Of a stretch of DNA of 64,000 nucleotides, positions 1 to 9,458 are shown piece after piece (the first letter of the stretch is position 1; each line of letters begins with the position of its first letter). Source of the stretch: Enterococcus rotai. GTDB taxonomy: Bacteria > Bacillota > Bacilli > Lactobacillales > Enterococcaceae. The notes under the pieces are model-generated. The model made no database searches and was not told where the DNA came from. It saw only the letters and a list, made by a program, of their open reading frames with translations. The stretch spans positions 1,093,553-1,157,552 of the forward strand of contig NZ_CP013655.1 in NCBI RefSeq assembly GCF_001465345.1. Reading direction: 5' to 3'. Both the position numbers and the translations under genes were made by a program.

Positions 1-52
1 AACAAATAATTCCTAAGCCAAGTTTGATAATAATTGGACTATATAGTTGCAT
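1..52 (-). CDS. DUF421 (YetF-like) membrane protein, N-terminal fragment
   Basis: Only the first 17 codons are inside the window. They read MQLYSPIIIKLGLGIIC, a short polar start followed by a hydrophobic segment, preceded by a good ribosome-binding site (AAAGGAAG). DUF421 membrane proteins commonly follow DUF3290 genes in lactic acid bacteria, and this start lies about 22 bases after the stop of the DUF3290 gene on the same strand. The family call is inference from the neighbour and the first residues. Confidence 0.55.
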   Translation of the reverse strand, partial: MQLYSPIIIKLGLGIIC

Positions 53-74
53 GATATCTTCCTTTCTATTCAAC

Positions 75-518
75 CTATTGCGTAATTGTAATATTTGGAT
101 TCATTAAATGAGCTTCTTCTAAGACATATGAATTTTGATCCATACTTAATATCGTCTTGTAGTATTTATCTTTAATTTTTACAAGTGTTCCATCAACTAG
201 TTGAGTTGAACTTACGAGAATCTCTGTTTTGTTTACCCCTTTTTCTTTTGATATCTGCTTCACAAAATTGACCAGTTGAGACGATTGTGAATTTTTACTT
301 TGATTTTGTGTATAATCGGAATACTGAACACCCAGTAAAAATAATAGTAGTAAAAAAGTGATTATACTTAAATCGCGATATTTCGTTTGAATCCTATGGC
401 GCATATACAAACTAAACGCAATAATCATTACAATCAATGCACCGAAAATAAAAAAATACTTAATATAATCATTGAGATTGGATTGTGATTCCAAGTAATT
501 TATGCCGTAAAAATTCAT
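75..518 (-). CDS. DUF3290 family membrane protein
   Basis: A 147-residue protein with two predicted membrane helices near residues 18-38 and 47-64, followed by a soluble part of about 80 residues. The opening MNFYGINYLES and the motif RHRIQTKYRDLSII resemble DUF3290 proteins as remembered. The start is the ATG at 518. A TTG five codons earlier lies inside the ribosome-binding site GGAGGG itself, so it cannot be the start. The gene forms a two-gene unit with the DUF421 fragment at the window edge. Function is unknown; these pairs are usually described only as membrane proteins. Confidence 0.65.
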   Translation of the reverse strand: MNFYGINYLESQSNLNDYIKYFFIFGALIVMIIAFSLYMRHRIQTKYRDLSIITFLLLLFLLGVQYSDYTQNQSKNSQSSQLVNFVKQISKEKGVNKTEILVSSTQLVDGTLVKIKDKYYKTILSMDQNSYVLEEAHLMNPNITITQ

Positions 519-612
519 TAAAAATCCCTCCAATAAAAATTTAATCTTTAAAATATATAGTATTATAATATGCTTTATTGACTCAAAATAAAAGCATACT
601 TACTCATAAAAT

Positions 613-648
613 AAAACACCTCGTCACAAAGATCGTACTGGGTGTTTT
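613..648 (-). terminator. Intrinsic terminator after degV
   Basis: Inverted repeat AAAACACC / GGTGTTTT just downstream of the degV stop, followed on the minus strand by a T-rich run. Confidence 0.55.
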
Positions 649-652
649 GTTT

Positions 653-1519
653 TTATCTCTTTTTTCCTCTTGAAAATACCGCTATACAGCCATTTCCTGT
701 ATGACTAGTGATTGTTGGTCCAAGTGGATGTAAACGAATTTCTTTGACTTGAACTTTTTCTTCGATCAAAGCTTTGACTTTTTCTGCACTTTCTAAATCG
801 CCAGCATAGGCAATAAATACGGTTTGCTTCAATGGTTCAACCATTCCTTGAACGGTTTCATCTGCTATTTTTTTCAACGCTTTACCTCGTCCGCGGACTT
901 TGCTGATATTTTGTAGTTTTCCCTGTTCATCCACTACAATGATTGGTTTAACGTTCATCAACCCACCGATTGCTGCTGCCGCTTTAGAGATTCGGCCGCC
1001 ACGTTCCAGATGCTTTAAATCATCCACTGTGACCCACGAATGCACGGTCATTTTATTTTCCGATAACCATAGTAGGATATCCTCTAAAGAATGACCATCT
1101 GCTTTTAATTGGATAGCTTCGCTAACTAGCAAACCTTCACCTAAACTAGCTGCTTTCGTGTCTATAACGTAAATTTCAGCGTCATTGTACTCTTCTTTCA
1201 ATATATCGACAGCTTGCATCGCACTTTGATACGAGCCACTTAATCCAGAAGAAAAAGCTAAATACAAGATCGGTGTCTTCTTTTCTACAAAGGGTCTAAA
1301 AAATTCAATATAGCGTCCCACATTTACCTGAGAAGTTGTCGGCATGCCGCCTGTTTTGATTTCTTGTAAAAACCAATCATAATCAAATGTCTTCCCCAAA
1401 TCATCGACTAATTCTTTCCCATTTAACTGAATCGTCATACTGATAAAATCAACATCGTTTGCTTCTAAATATGTATATGGTAAATCACAACATGAGTCTG
1501 TCATTAATTTAAATGTCAT
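653..1519 (-). CDS. DegV family fatty-acid-binding protein
   Basis: A 288-residue protein of normal DegV length. It opens with MTDSCCDLP (residues 6-14), the family's first strand and loop, and carries TSQV (about 62-65) and SSGLSGSY (90-97), which line the lipid pocket in DegV structures. The C-terminal part ends in HPLGPTITSHTGNGCIAVF, the second conserved lipid-contact region. DegV proteins bind a single fatty acid; in Firmicutes FakB proteins of this fold present fatty acids to FakA kinase for phosphorylation. Whether this one is a FakB partner is inference. RBS GGGAGG. It is monocistronic, with its own terminator. Confidence 0.9.
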   Translation of the reverse strand: MTFKLMTDSCCDLPYTYLEANDVDFISMTIQLNGKELVDDLGKTFDYDWFLQEIKTGGMPTTSQVNVGRYIEFFRPFVEKKTPILYLAFSSGLSGSYQSAMQAVDILKEEYNDAEIYVIDTKAASLGEGLLVSEAIQLKADGHSLEDILLWLSENKMTVHSWVTVDDLKHLERGGRISKAAAAIGGLMNVKPIIVVDEQGKLQNISKVRGRGKALKKIADETVQGMVEPLKQTVFIAYAGDLESAEKVKALIEEKVQVKEIRLHPLGPTITSHTGNGCIAVFSRGKKR

Positions 1520-1637
1520 TTTTAAGTCCTCCCTAACTGTTTTTCTATTTTAACACATAATCGATTGTTACTCATGTTTTATTAGAGTAGAATCAGACTA
1601 AAAAAGGACATATTTTGGAGAAAGATGAATAAAAAAA

Positions 1638-1665
1638 CGAGAGACATTTGATAATTTGTCTCTCG
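1638..1665 (-). terminator. Intrinsic terminator after purA
   Basis: Perfect 9-bp stem CGAGAGACA / TGTCTCTCG with a 10-nt loop, followed on the minus strand by seven T, about 15 bases after the purA stop. Confidence 0.85.
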
Positions 1666-1679
1666 CTTGCTTTTTAAAT

Positions 1680-2972
1680 TTAAATTTGTGCCCAAACGCT
1701 TTCTAATACGTTTGTTTGATTACGGTCTGGACCTACTGAGAATGTTGAAATACGTACACCTACTAATTCAGAAATACGGTGAACATAGTTTCTTGCATTA
1801 GCAGGTAGATCGGCTAATGTTTTACATCCAGTGATATCCTCTGACCAACCTGGTAACTCTTCATAAACCGGTTTACAACGGCTCAATTCCTTCAAGCTAG
1901 CTGGATAATGATAAATCAATTCTCCATCTAATTCATAGGCTGTACAGATTTTTACTGTTTCTAAACCACTTAACACATCGATAGAATTCAATGATAAATT
2001 CGTGATTCCTGATACGCGTTTAGAGTGACGCATCACAACAGTATCAAACCAACCCACACGACGAGGACGACCTGTTGTAGTCCCATATTCTTTCCCAACT
2101 TTACGAATTGTTTCTCCTGTTTCATCATACAATTCTGTCGGGAATGGTCCGTCACCAACACGTGAAGTGTAAGCTTTACATACACCAACGACTTTATTGA
2201 TCTTTGAAGGACCAACACCACTACCGATCGTCACGCCTCCAGCAACTGGATTTGATGATGTCACAAATGGATACGTTCCTTGGTCAATATCCAACATAAC
2301 GCCTTGAGCACCTTCAAATAAAACACGTTTTCCAGCATCTAATGCATCATTTAAAATAACAGAAGTGTCTGTTACGTATTGTTTAATTTGTTGACCATAT
2401 TCATAGTATTCTTCAAAAATATCTTCAAACGCAATTGGCTCGCTATCAAACATTTTGACGAATTGACGGTTTTTTTCTTCTAGATTGATTTTCAAGCGTT
2501 CTTCAAAGATTTCTTTATCTAATAAATCTGCCACACGAATCCCTACACGAGCTGCTTTATCCATGTATGCTGGACCGATCCCTTTGATTGTTGTACCAAT
2601 TTTATTTTCACCTTTGGCATCTTCTTGCAATTGATCCAATTGGATATGATACGGTAAAATCACATGAGCACGGTCAGAGATACGTAAATTATCTGTGGTC
2701 ACATTGTTATCTTTTAAATACGCTAGCTCTTTTACTAGTGATTTCGGATTGACTACAACACCATTTCCGATCACACTGATTTTATCTTTGTAAAAGATAC
2801 CTGAAGGAATCAAGTGTAGTTTATAAGTTACACCATCAAATTTAATGGTATGACCTGCATTATCTCCGCCTTGATAACGTGCGATGACCTCAGCATTCTC
2901 ACTTAAGAAATCTGTGATCTTTCCTTTTCCTTCATCGCCCCACTGCGTTCCGACTACTACAACTGATGACAT
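1680..2972 (-). CDS. purA: Adenylosuccinate synthetase
   Basis: A 430-residue cytosolic enzyme joining IMP and aspartate with GTP to give adenylosuccinate, the first committed step to AMP. The GTP-binding P-loop WGDEGKGK is at residues 11-18 and GDNAGHT follows near 36-42. Other family landmarks are the IMP-site region [17 protein letters not shown] and the loop [13 protein letters not shown]. Length matches bacterial PurA. RBS GAGGTG, 7 bases from the ATG. It has its own terminator, and dnaB ends well upstream, so it is probably transcribed alone. Being next to dnaB is the usual enterococcal order. Confidence 0.97.
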   Translation of the reverse strand: MSSVVVVGTQWGDEGKGKITDFLSENAEVIARYQGGDNAGHTIKFDGVTYKLHLIPSGIFYKDKISVIGNGVVVNPKSLVKELAYLKDNNVTTDNLRISDRAHVILPYHIQLDQLQEDAKGENKIGTTIKGIGPAYMDKAARVGIRVADLLDKEIFEERLKINLEEKNRQFVKMFDSEPIAFEDIFEEYYEYGQQIKQYVTDTSVILNDALDAGKRVLFEGAQGVMLDIDQGTYPFVTSSNPVAGGVTIGSGVGPSKINKVVGVCKAYTSRVGDGPFPTELYDETGETIRKVGKEYGTTTGRPRRVGWFDTVVMRHSKRVSGITNLSLNSIDVLSGLETVKICTAYELDGELIYHYPASLKELSRCKPVYEELPGWSEDITGCKTLADLPANARNYVHRISELVGVRISTFSVGPDRNQTNVLESVWAQI

Positions 2973-3219
2973 TCGAACACCTCGTTCTAAATTATTTTGT
3001 CCTGATTTATTGTACCAATAAAACAGAACGCTTTCAAGGAAAAATCGAATATTATTTTTTAGAAAATTAAAAAATAAAGCAAAACACGAACATTAATTTA
3101 AAAATGGTTTTACATCAGATAAAAAAACGAAAATTTGGTTATTCCCTTGTAAAGAAATTTCATTTTGTTATAATCATAAACAATATATTATAAACTTAAG
3201 TAGGAGGTACATTCGGGAT

Positions 3220-3768
3220 ATGAAACATTCTTTTTGTTTGGAGATTGACGAATCTCTATCTTTAGTCCAGCCAACTCTCGAGATGGCTCAGGAACTTTTT
3301 GAAGTTGTTGATTCAGATCGGGATCATTTGAGGAGATTCCTTGATTTTGTGGATTCTTCAACCTCTTTTGAACCACAGGAGCACTATATCAAGATGAAAT
3401 TAGAAGGCTATATCAAGGGAACAGATCGCTTATTTATTATTGCTTTTGATCAGAAAATAATTGGCTGTATTGATTTACATTTTATTGATACTAACAATAA
3501 AAAGGCTGAACTTGGTTACTGGCTTCATTCATCTCAAACCAACAAAGGTTTTATGACAAAAGTAGTTAAAAAGGTTTGTGCAATTGGGTTTGAAGATATG
3601 GGGTTAAATAAATTAAGTATTCGAGCGGATACTGAAAATAAAGCAAGTAATGCCGTTGCCCTTAAAAGTGGTTTCTCTTTTGTTGGAACGGATAAAGCAG
3701 AAGTTATTATGTATAATGAGTTTAGAGATTTAAATAAATATTCTCTTTTAAAGGCCGATTTCAATTAA
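3220..3768 (+). CDS. GNAT acetyltransferase, RimL-like
   Basis: A 182-residue protein with the RimJ/RimL-type GNAT fold. There is an N-terminal part with DRDHLRRFLDFVDSS, a central beta region KKAELGYWLHSSQTNKG, and the C-terminal NKASNAVALKSGFSFVG, which is the acetyl-CoA/C-terminal signature of the RimL group. Members acetylate ribosomal protein N-termini or small molecules; the substrate here is unknown. The start ATG has AGGAGG 12 bases upstream, a slightly long spacing. It is the only plus-strand gene in this block and converges on dnaB through a shared terminator. An enzyme specific for L7/L12 (RimL) cannot be distinguished from a paralogue. Confidence 0.8.
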   Translation: MKHSFCLEIDESLSLVQPTLEMAQELFEVVDSDRDHLRRFLDFVDSSTSFEPQEHYIKMKLEGYIKGTDRLFIIAFDQKIIGCIDLHFIDTNNKKAELGYWLHSSQTNKGFMTKVVKKVCAIGFEDMGLNKLSIRADTENKASNAVALKSGFSFVGTDKAEVIMYNEFRDLNKYSLLKADFN

Positions 3769-3817
3769 AAAGATAGCCCAGGTAAGTTTTCAGTAAACAC
3801 TTACCTGGGCTATCTTT
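3768..3817. terminator. Bidirectional terminator between GNAT gene and dnaB
   Basis: Long stem: AAAGATAGCCCAGGTAAGT pairs perfectly with its complement 11 bases later, with A-runs and T-runs on the two sides. It can end both converging genes. Confidence 0.9.
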
Positions 3818-3831
3818 CTATTTATTCATAC

Positions 3832-5202
3832 TTAGAATTCTTCTCTCGGTGATAGTGAAGCGAACTTATTAAATTCTTTAATAAATAACAGTTCGACAGT
3901 TCCTCGAGCACCACTCCGGTTTTTCTCGATAATCACTTCGATCACATTGTCGATTTCTGGCTCTTCACGAGCACCATCCTCGCCTTCTTCCCCACGATCA
4001 TAGTAATCATCGCGATAAAGAAAAGCTACGATATCCGCATCTTGCTCGATCGATCCAGACTCACGAATATCACTTAACACAGGACGTTTATCCTGACGTT
4101 GTTCTACACCACGAGATAATTGAGATAAGGCGATAACAGGAACTTTCAATTCCTTTGCTAGCTTCTTCAATTGACGAGAAATTTCAGATACTTCTTGTTG
4201 GCGGCTTTCACGACCCGTTCCTTCAATCAGCTGCAAGTAATCAATCAAAATCAAACCAAGATTGCCACGTTCTTGTGCTAGTTTACGACATTTCGCGCGA
4301 ATTTCGGTAATTTTAATACCTGGTGTGTCATCGATATAGATTTGTGCTCTAGATAAGCTTCCCATTGCAATGATCAGGTTTTGCCACTCTTCTTCTGATA
4401 ACTGACCAGTCCGTAAGTGTCCCGCTTCAATCGAACCTTCCGCACAAAGCATCCGGTTAACTAACGATTCCGCCCCCATTTCCAAACTGAAAATAGCAAC
4501 AGAACGGTCTGTTTTAGTCCCGATATTTTGCGCGATATTCAAGGCAAAGGCCGTTTTACCCACGGCTGGACGAGCAGCTAAAATGATTAATTCTTCTGCT
4601 TGTAGCCCAGCTGTCATTTTATCTAAGGCTGGATAACCTGTTGGTAATCCAGTAATGTCTTCATCGTTTTGATACAGTTGGTCAATATTGGCGATTGAAG
4701 TGTTCAAGACATCTGCAATCGACAAAAAGCCGCTTCGATTTCTTTTTTCTGAAACCTCTAAGATGCTTCGTTCTGCATCATCTAGAATAGTCTCAACATC
4801 TTCCCCCTGTTCAAATCCTTTCGTAACAATCTCTGTAGCAGTTTGAATCAAATTGCGAAGCAATGATTTTTGTTCGACGATTTTTGCATAGTATACAATA
4901 TTAGCAGCCGTTGGTACAGCTAATGCTAAATCAGATAGATAGCTTAATCCCCCCACGTCTTCTAATAGATTTTCTTGTTCCAAGCGATCTTTGATCGTGA
5001 TCACATCAATTGCTTCATTTCGATCATTCAAGGTAAGCATAGTCTGAAAAATCAATTGATGATTACGGCGATAAAAATCTTTTGGTTCTATGTATTCTAA
5101 AGCATCGATAATAACCTCAGCATCTAAAAAAACTGACCCTAAAACGGCCTGCTCTGCTTCCATACTTTGGGGCGGTACTCGATCTTGCCATACTTCATTC
5201 AT
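3832..5202 (-). CDS. dnaB: Replicative DNA helicase DnaB
   Basis: A 456-residue hexameric 5'-3' helicase that unwinds DNA at the fork. It opens with VPPQSMEAEQAVLGS, the standard DnaB N-terminal motif. The RecA-like ATPase domain has Walker A ARPAVGKT at about 210-217 and a Walker B region LILIDYLQL. Start choice: the ATG at 5202 (MNEVWQDRV) has GGAGAG 7 bases upstream. An in-frame start 20 codons further up has no such signal and adds residues not typical of DnaB. It has its own transcription unit, because a terminator separates it from rplI. Confidence 0.97.
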   Translation of the reverse strand: MNEVWQDRVPPQSMEAEQAVLGSVFLDAEVIIDALEYIEPKDFYRRNHQLIFQTMLTLNDRNEAIDVITIKDRLEQENLLEDVGGLSYLSDLALAVPTAANIVYYAKIVEQKSLLRNLIQTATEIVTKGFEQGEDVETILDDAERSILEVSEKRNRSGFLSIADVLNTSIANIDQLYQNDEDITGLPTGYPALDKMTAGLQAEELIILAARPAVGKTAFALNIAQNIGTKTDRSVAIFSLEMGAESLVNRMLCAEGSIEAGHLRTGQLSEEEWQNLIIAMGSLSRAQIYIDDTPGIKITEIRAKCRKLAQERGNLGLILIDYLQLIEGTGRESRQQEVSEISRQLKKLAKELKVPVIALSQLSRGVEQRQDKRPVLSDIRESGSIEQDADIVAFLYRDDYYDRGEEGEDGAREEPEIDNVIEVIIEKNRSGARGTVELLFIKEFNKFASLSPREEF

Positions 5203-5310
5203 TTTTTTCTCTCCTATAGCTAAAATTACGCTTTTCAGTCTTTCTATTTTAACAAGAAACAAGCGAAATGTACAATGACATTATCGTTTCATTTTTGATT
5301 GGGAATAAGT

Positions 5311-5338
5311 AAAAAACAGAGGTTAGCCTCTGTTTTTT
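5311..5338. terminator. Terminator after rplI
   Basis: Stem AAAAAACAGAGG, loop TTAG, then the perfect complement ending in six T. It lies just downstream of the rplI stop on minus and is symmetrical. Confidence 0.9.
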
Positions 5339-5343
5339 ACTCA

Positions 5344-5796
5344 TTATTCTTCTACAACATGAACTTTGATCGTTGCCGTTACTTCATGATGTAATTTAAC
5401 TGGAACTTTTGTAAAGCCTAGTGAACGAATCGGTTGTGATAGTTCTAGCTTACGTTTGTCTAATTTGACCTTATATTGCTTGTTTAAGGCTTCTGCGATT
5501 TGTTTTGAAGGAATAGACCCAAAGAGACGCCCATCCTCTCCAGCCTTCGCTTTAAGCTCTACAACAGTTTCTTCTTTTTCTAGAAATTCTTGCATTTTTT
5601 TGGCTTCCGCTAAAATTTCTGCTTCATGTTTATCTTGTGCTTTCTTTTGCCCAGCTAAAGCACTGATACTCCCTTTATTGGCTTCTTGAGCGTAACCATT
5701 TTTGATGAGAAAGTTTTGAGCGTAACCTGTTGGTACTTCTTTGACTTCTCCCTTTTTCCCTTTACCTTTAACGTCTTGTAAAAAAATAACTTTCAT
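5344..5796 (-). CDS. rplI: 50S ribosomal protein L9
   Basis: A 150-residue protein of normal L9 length. The N-terminal rRNA-binding domain [18 protein letters not shown] is followed by the L9 signature region ([13 protein letters not shown]), the long connecting helix with [18 protein letters not shown], and the C-terminal domain with GRLFGSI. It binds 23S rRNA near the L1 stalk. The RBS is AAGGAGGAA. It lies 35 bases downstream of gdpP on the same strand and is very likely co-transcribed with it, as in other Firmicutes. Confidence 0.97.
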   Translation of the reverse strand: MKVIFLQDVKGKGKKGEVKEVPTGYAQNFLIKNGYAQEANKGSISALAGQKKAQDKHEAEILAEAKKMQEFLEKEETVVELKAKAGEDGRLFGSIPSKQIAEALNKQYKVKLDKRKLELSQPIRSLGFTKVPVKLHHEVTATIKVHVVEE

Positions 5797-5831
5797 ACTA
5801 GTATTCCTCCTTATTTTTAAAGCATAGAAGT

Positions 5832-7808
5832 TTATGGAGCTGGATCATACATTACATCTATATTTTGTTGGATCACTTTCAGCAGCTGCTCTTTTACCTC
5901 AGCCACTGTTACATTTGTTAATTGTACCGCAGCATTCGTAAAATGACCACCTCCGCCTAAATTTTCCATAATCAGTTGGACGTTGATCGACCCATTACTT
6001 CGTGCGCTGATCCCAATTTGCTTATCCGTTCGTTTTGTTATTACAAAAGCTGCGTTGATGCCCACCATCGATAATAATGTATCTGCCGTTTTCGCTGCAG
6101 TCACACTATCATATTCCTTCTCTTCACTACCCGTTACAATGACTGTATCAGGTGTAACATACTCACTTTGAGCAATCAAACTGTTCATTTCCAAGTAGCT
6201 AGTTAAATCTGAGCTTAATAAATATTGTACTAAAGATGAATCTGCTCCACAAGTTCTTAAATAACTGGCCACATCAAAGGTGCGTGCCGTTGTTCGAACA
6301 CTAAAACTTTTTGTATCGACTACGATTCCGGCTAGCAATAATGTCGCTTCAAGTTTGTCTAAACTTCTTTGAGCGTTACTTTGGTATTCGATCAACTCAG
6401 TTACTAACTCTGAAGCAGATGACGCAGATGATTCAATGTAAGCTAGCAATGGTTTAGCAGGAAATTCATCCCCACGACGATGGTGATCGATAATTACTAC
6501 TTTATCAAACTGCTCATATAGCTCTTGCGAGATCGAAAGTGACGGTTTATGGTAGTCAACCATAATCAATAGACTGCTGTCTGTTTTTCGTTTCATTGCT
6601 TCCTTTGGTGTAATGATTTGCTTCGCCAGCTCAGGATATTTTCCCAGTTCAGCCATTACTCTGTCAACATCAGGAATACTTTCATTTTTATCTAGTACGA
6701 CCCAAGCTTCCTTATGATGAAATTTAGCTAGTCGTGCCATCCCAAAAGCCGAACCGATCGCATCCATGTCAGGAAAGCGATGTCCCATGATATAAACATC
6801 GGATGACTCTGCCAAAATCCCTTGAATTGCTGTACTCATTGCTCTGGAACGAACACGCGTTCTCTTCGCAACGGAAGCTGTTCTACCACCATAAAAAATG
6901 GGCTTAGCATTGTCTCTTGCCTCTTTAACTACGACTTGGTCGCCACCTCTAACTAATGCTGTATCCAAGTTTGTTTGGGCGGTATTCCCTGTTTGACTTA
7001 ATGTTTCACCACCATATGAAATACCCATGCTTAAAGTTATTGGTATTTCTCTTGTACTTGATTCTTTCCTGATCTTATCTAAAATTTGGAATTTAGTGTC
7101 CATCATTTTCTTTATATCTTCCAACTGTCCAATGAAGAAATACCGTTCAGCATTCAGTCTTTTGTAAAACACTTGATACTCATCCATCCAATCAGAAACC
7201 ATTGTAGTGATAAAACTATTCAAGTAAGAAATTTCTTTCTCATCCATACTATCTGTAATATCGTCATAATTATCCACTGATACGATTCCAATTGCTGTCT
7301 GCATTTCCAATTTTTCTTGATACAAATTACTCTCTTCTGTAATATCCTTAAAGGTTATCGTGTTTTGACTTGTATCAATATTAAAACGATATACATGATC
7401 GCCAACTTTAAATATATCCTTACCTTTTTCAGCTCGTGATACATAGGTTTGTATTAATTCTGAACTGATAAGTGTTTGCCCATCTTTATGAAAAATATCC
7501 TCCGCGAACGGATTTAACCACTTTGCTTCTTTTGTGTCTGGATCGTAATTTATGATCCCAACGGACACTTCATTAAAAGCATAATCTAATGACTTTTCTG
7601 CAATCGTACTTGCTTCTCTGATTTTTTCTGTGTTGGATATTTCAATTTTTTTGATTAAATAGAAAATCCGATTGATTAATACAAGGTTGAGTATTAATAA
7701 GCCAGCTATAATCATGTATTTATTAGATAAGAAGAAAAGCAACATTACTTCTAATAAAAAGAGAACAAATACAGAACCCAAAATCCGTTTCATTCCATTT
7801 TTTTTCAT
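5832..7808 (-). CDS. gdpP: Cyclic-di-AMP phosphodiesterase GdpP
   Basis: A 658-residue membrane enzyme that cleaves c-di-AMP to pApA, controlling potassium, osmotic and cell-wall homeostasis. Domain order: two N-terminal membrane helices (about 10-45), a PAS-like sensor, a degenerate GGDEF domain (about 170-300, where ISYGG and YFFIGQ are recognisable but the GGDEF loop is not), then DHH-DHHA1. The DHH catalytic motifs are visible: [28 protein letters not shown], and near the end [20 protein letters not shown]. Upstream lie a perfect parS site and the rpsR terminator. Confidence 0.96.
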   Translation of the reverse strand: MKKNGMKRILGSVFVLFLLEVMLLFFLSNKYMIIAGLLILNLVLINRIFYLIKKIEISNTEKIREASTIAEKSLDYAFNEVSVGIINYDPDTKEAKWLNPFAEDIFHKDGQTLISSELIQTYVSRAEKGKDIFKVGDHVYRFNIDTSQNTITFKDITEESNLYQEKLEMQTAIGIVSVDNYDDITDSMDEKEISYLNSFITTMVSDWMDEYQVFYKRLNAERYFFIGQLEDIKKMMDTKFQILDKIRKESSTREIPITLSMGISYGGETLSQTGNTAQTNLDTALVRGGDQVVVKEARDNAKPIFYGGRTASVAKRTRVRSRAMSTAIQGILAESSDVYIMGHRFPDMDAIGSAFGMARLAKFHHKEAWVVLDKNESIPDVDRVMAELGKYPELAKQIITPKEAMKRKTDSSLLIMVDYHKPSLSISQELYEQFDKVVIIDHHRRGDEFPAKPLLAYIESSASSASELVTELIEYQSNAQRSLDKLEATLLLAGIVVDTKSFSVRTTARTFDVASYLRTCGADSSLVQYLLSSDLTSYLEMNSLIAQSEYVTPDTVIVTGSEEKEYDSVTAAKTADTLLSMVGINAAFVITKRTDKQIGISARSNGSINVQLIMENLGGGGHFTNAAVQLTNVTVAEVKEQLLKVIQQNIDVMYDPAP

Positions 7809-7880
7809 TATAAGGACTCCTCCATGTTCTGCAGATAAGGTTATTTTAGCATAAAAAAGTGATTTCTGCGAGTCACTAAA

Positions 7881-7896
7881 TGTTTCACGTGAAACA
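7881..7896. promoter_or_regulatory. parS site (ParB/Noc-type palindrome)
   Basis: TGTTTCACGTGAAACA, an exact match to the Bacillus-type parS consensus TGTTNCACGTGAAACA. It lies between rpsR and gdpP. Confidence 0.9.
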
Positions 7897-7935
7897 TTCT
7901 AAAGCCTCACACAGTTGTTTGTATTTAAACTAAAA

Positions 7936-7970
7936 AAAGATCAAAGAACTAAACTAGTCCTTTGATCTTT
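7936..7970 (-). terminator. Terminator of the rpsF-ssb-rpsR operon
   Basis: Stem AAAGATCAAAG pairing with CTTTGATCTTT, followed on the minus strand by a T-rich stretch, 13 bases after the rpsR stop. Confidence 0.85.
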
Positions 7971-7983
7971 ACACAATTCTATA

Positions 7984-8223
7984 TTATTGCTCTTCACCAA
8001 CAAATGGTAATAAGCCCATGATACGTGCGCGTTTGATTGCAATTGTTAATTTGCGTTGGTTCTTAGCACCAGTACCTGTTACACGACGTGGCAAAATTTT
8101 TCCACGTTCAGAAATGAATTTTTTTAATAATTCGATATCTTTATAATCAATATATTCAATATGGTTAGCAGCGATATAATCGACTTTACGACGTTTACGT
8201 CCGCCTCTTCTTTGTTGTGCCAT
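7984..8223 (-). CDS. rpsR: 30S ribosomal protein S18
   Basis: A 79-residue basic protein with the S18 signature ([20 protein letters not shown]) and the usual C-terminal [15 protein letters not shown]. It binds the 30S platform as a heterodimer with S6. It lies 25 bases after ssb in the conserved rpsF-ssb-rpsR operon and ends at a clear terminator. The RBS region GGAGGG is close to the ATG. Confidence 0.97.
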   Translation of the reverse strand: MAQQRRGGRKRRKVDYIAANHIEYIDYKDIELLKKFISERGKILPRRVTGTGAKNQRKLTIAIKRARIMGLLPFVGEEQ

Positions 8224-8248
8224 TCTTATTCCCTCCTATCAAATTCGT

Positions 8249-8800
8249 TTAGAATGGTAAATCATCATCTGAAATGTCAATAGTCGAACCTGTCCCACCA
8301 AATGGATCAGACTCTCTATCGAAATCAGGCATACCGTTATTGTTAGACTGAGAGGATGATTGATTAAAATTGTTTTGTCCTGAAAAATTATTGTTCTGTG
8401 GTTGGAAACTATTTCCGCCACCAGCATTATAGCTAGGTGTTGAATCTGATCCATCTGTTGTTTGTCTTTGTTCTGAAGCAGAACGAGACTCTAACAACTG
8501 GAAATTCTCACAAACAACTTCAGTTACGTATACACGTTGACCTTGTTGATTCTCATAATTTCTAGTTTGAATACGACCAGTTACGCCTAATAATGTACCT
8601 TTACGCGCATAGTTTGCCATTGTTTCAGCAGGTTTACGCCAAATCACACAGTTAATAAAATCTGCTTCACGATTTCCATTTCCATTCGTAAAGTTACGGT
8701 TTACCGCTAAAGTAAATGTCGCAACCGCAGAACCACTAGATGTATATCGTAAATCTGGATCTTTTGTTAGTCTTCCAACTAATACAACGTTGTTAATCAT
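8249..8800 (-). CDS. ssb: Single-stranded DNA-binding protein
   Basis: A 183-residue SSB. The OB-fold occupies about residues 1-105 ([20 protein letters not shown], then [12 protein letters not shown] and [21 protein letters not shown]). A flexible Gln/Asn/Ser/Gly-rich linker leads to the acidic tip DISDDDLPF, which recruits replication and repair proteins. It coats single-stranded DNA at forks. It is the middle gene of rpsF-ssb-rpsR, with RBS AAAGGAGA. A second perfect parS site lies between it and rpsF. Confidence 0.97.
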   Translation of the reverse strand: MINNVVLVGRLTKDPDLRYTSSGSAVATFTLAVNRNFTNGNGNREADFINCVIWRKPAETMANYARKGTLLGVTGRIQTRNYENQQGQRVYVTEVVCENFQLLESRSASEQRQTTDGSDSTPSYNAGGGNSFQPQNNNFSGQNNFNQSSSQSNNNGMPDFDRESDPFGGTGSTIDISDDDLPF

Positions 8801-8826
8801 TTAAACATCTCCTTTCGTCAACCCAA

Positions 8827-8842
8827 TGTTTCACGTGAAACA
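8827..8842. promoter_or_regulatory. parS site between ssb and rpsF
   Basis: TGTTTCACGTGAAACA, exact consensus, in the gap between rpsF and ssb, about 950 bp from the first site. Confidence 0.9.
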
Positions 8843-8848
8843 TTTTGA

Positions 8849-9151
8849 TTAAACTTCTTCCTTGATAATCATGTGACGGATAATATCGTCATTGATTTTA
8901 GCAAGACGATCAAATTCATTGATTGCTCCTGCAGTTGATGGAGAAGATACTTTAACGATATGATAGATGCCTTCACGGAATCCGTTCATTTCATAAGCTA
9001 AGCGGCGTTTTTCCCAATCTTTTGATTCGATAACTTCAGCTCCGTTATCTTTTAAGATCGTGTCGAAACGTTCTACTAAAGCAGTTTTTGCTTCTTCATC
9101 AATGTTCGGACGAATAATGTACATAACTTCATAATTCGTAACTTGACTCAT
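8849..9151 (-). CDS. rpsF: 30S ribosomal protein S6
   Basis: A 100-residue S6 with [16 protein letters not shown] at the N-terminus, the motif [17 protein letters not shown], and the C-terminal strand [14 protein letters not shown]6 pairs with S18 on the 30S platform. It is the first gene of the operon. The promoter and a hairpin leader precede it, consistent with the S6:S18 feedback known for this operon in bacteria. The RBS GGGAGGTG is strong. Confidence 0.97.
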   Translation of the reverse strand: MSQVTNYEVMYIIRPNIDEEAKTALVERFDTILKDNGAEVIESKDWEKRRLAYEMNGFREGIYHIVKVSSPSTAGAINEFDRLAKINDDIIRHMIIKEEV

Positions 9152-9230
9152 TGATTTTCACCTCCCTATGGACTTTAGGCTCTTAGTTTGCTAAGAGCAA
9201 GGAGAGTTATCTAAAATATATAGACTACTC
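9152..9230 (-). promoter_or_regulatory. Candidate S6:S18 leader of rpsF
   Basis: The leader of about 80 nt carries a perfect hairpin GCTCTTAG-TTTG-CTAAGAGC (9179-9198), flanked by CTCC and GGGAG segments that can close an outer stem next to the Shine-Dalgarno. Many bacteria have an S6:S18 autoregulatory RNA here. The conserved CCG bulge was not confirmed, so the family call is inference. Confidence 0.45.
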
Positions 9231-9240
9231 ACAATGTTTC

Positions 9241-9269
9241 ATTATACAGTTAAAAGCTGATAAAATCAA
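9241..9269 (-). promoter_or_regulatory. Sigma-A promoter of rpsF operon
   Basis: On minus: TTGATT, 17-base spacer, TATAAT. The rest of the gap up to 9459 holds a weaker TATACT (9397-9402) that probably serves the plus-strand gene starting at 9459; nothing else was seen. Confidence 0.7.
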
Positions 9270-9458
9270 GTATTCTTCGCAATTTTTGATCATTTTTTTT
9301 GACAATCATTTTTCTCTCAGGTCTTACTATTAATATACGTGTAAATCAGCTTTTTTTACTTTTTTACTTATGATTTAGGTTATTTATTTTTCATGGTATA
9401 CTATCCTTGTTCGAAATTACACAAATAATCTAAAGTAGTTTGAAAGGATGCTGTTACA

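Noticed and set aside
3046..3094. PurBox-like CGAACATT and CGAATATT before purA
   Set aside because: The two copies lie in the same orientation about 40 bases apart instead of the usual paired inverted spacing, and the flanks do not fit the consensus; too weak.
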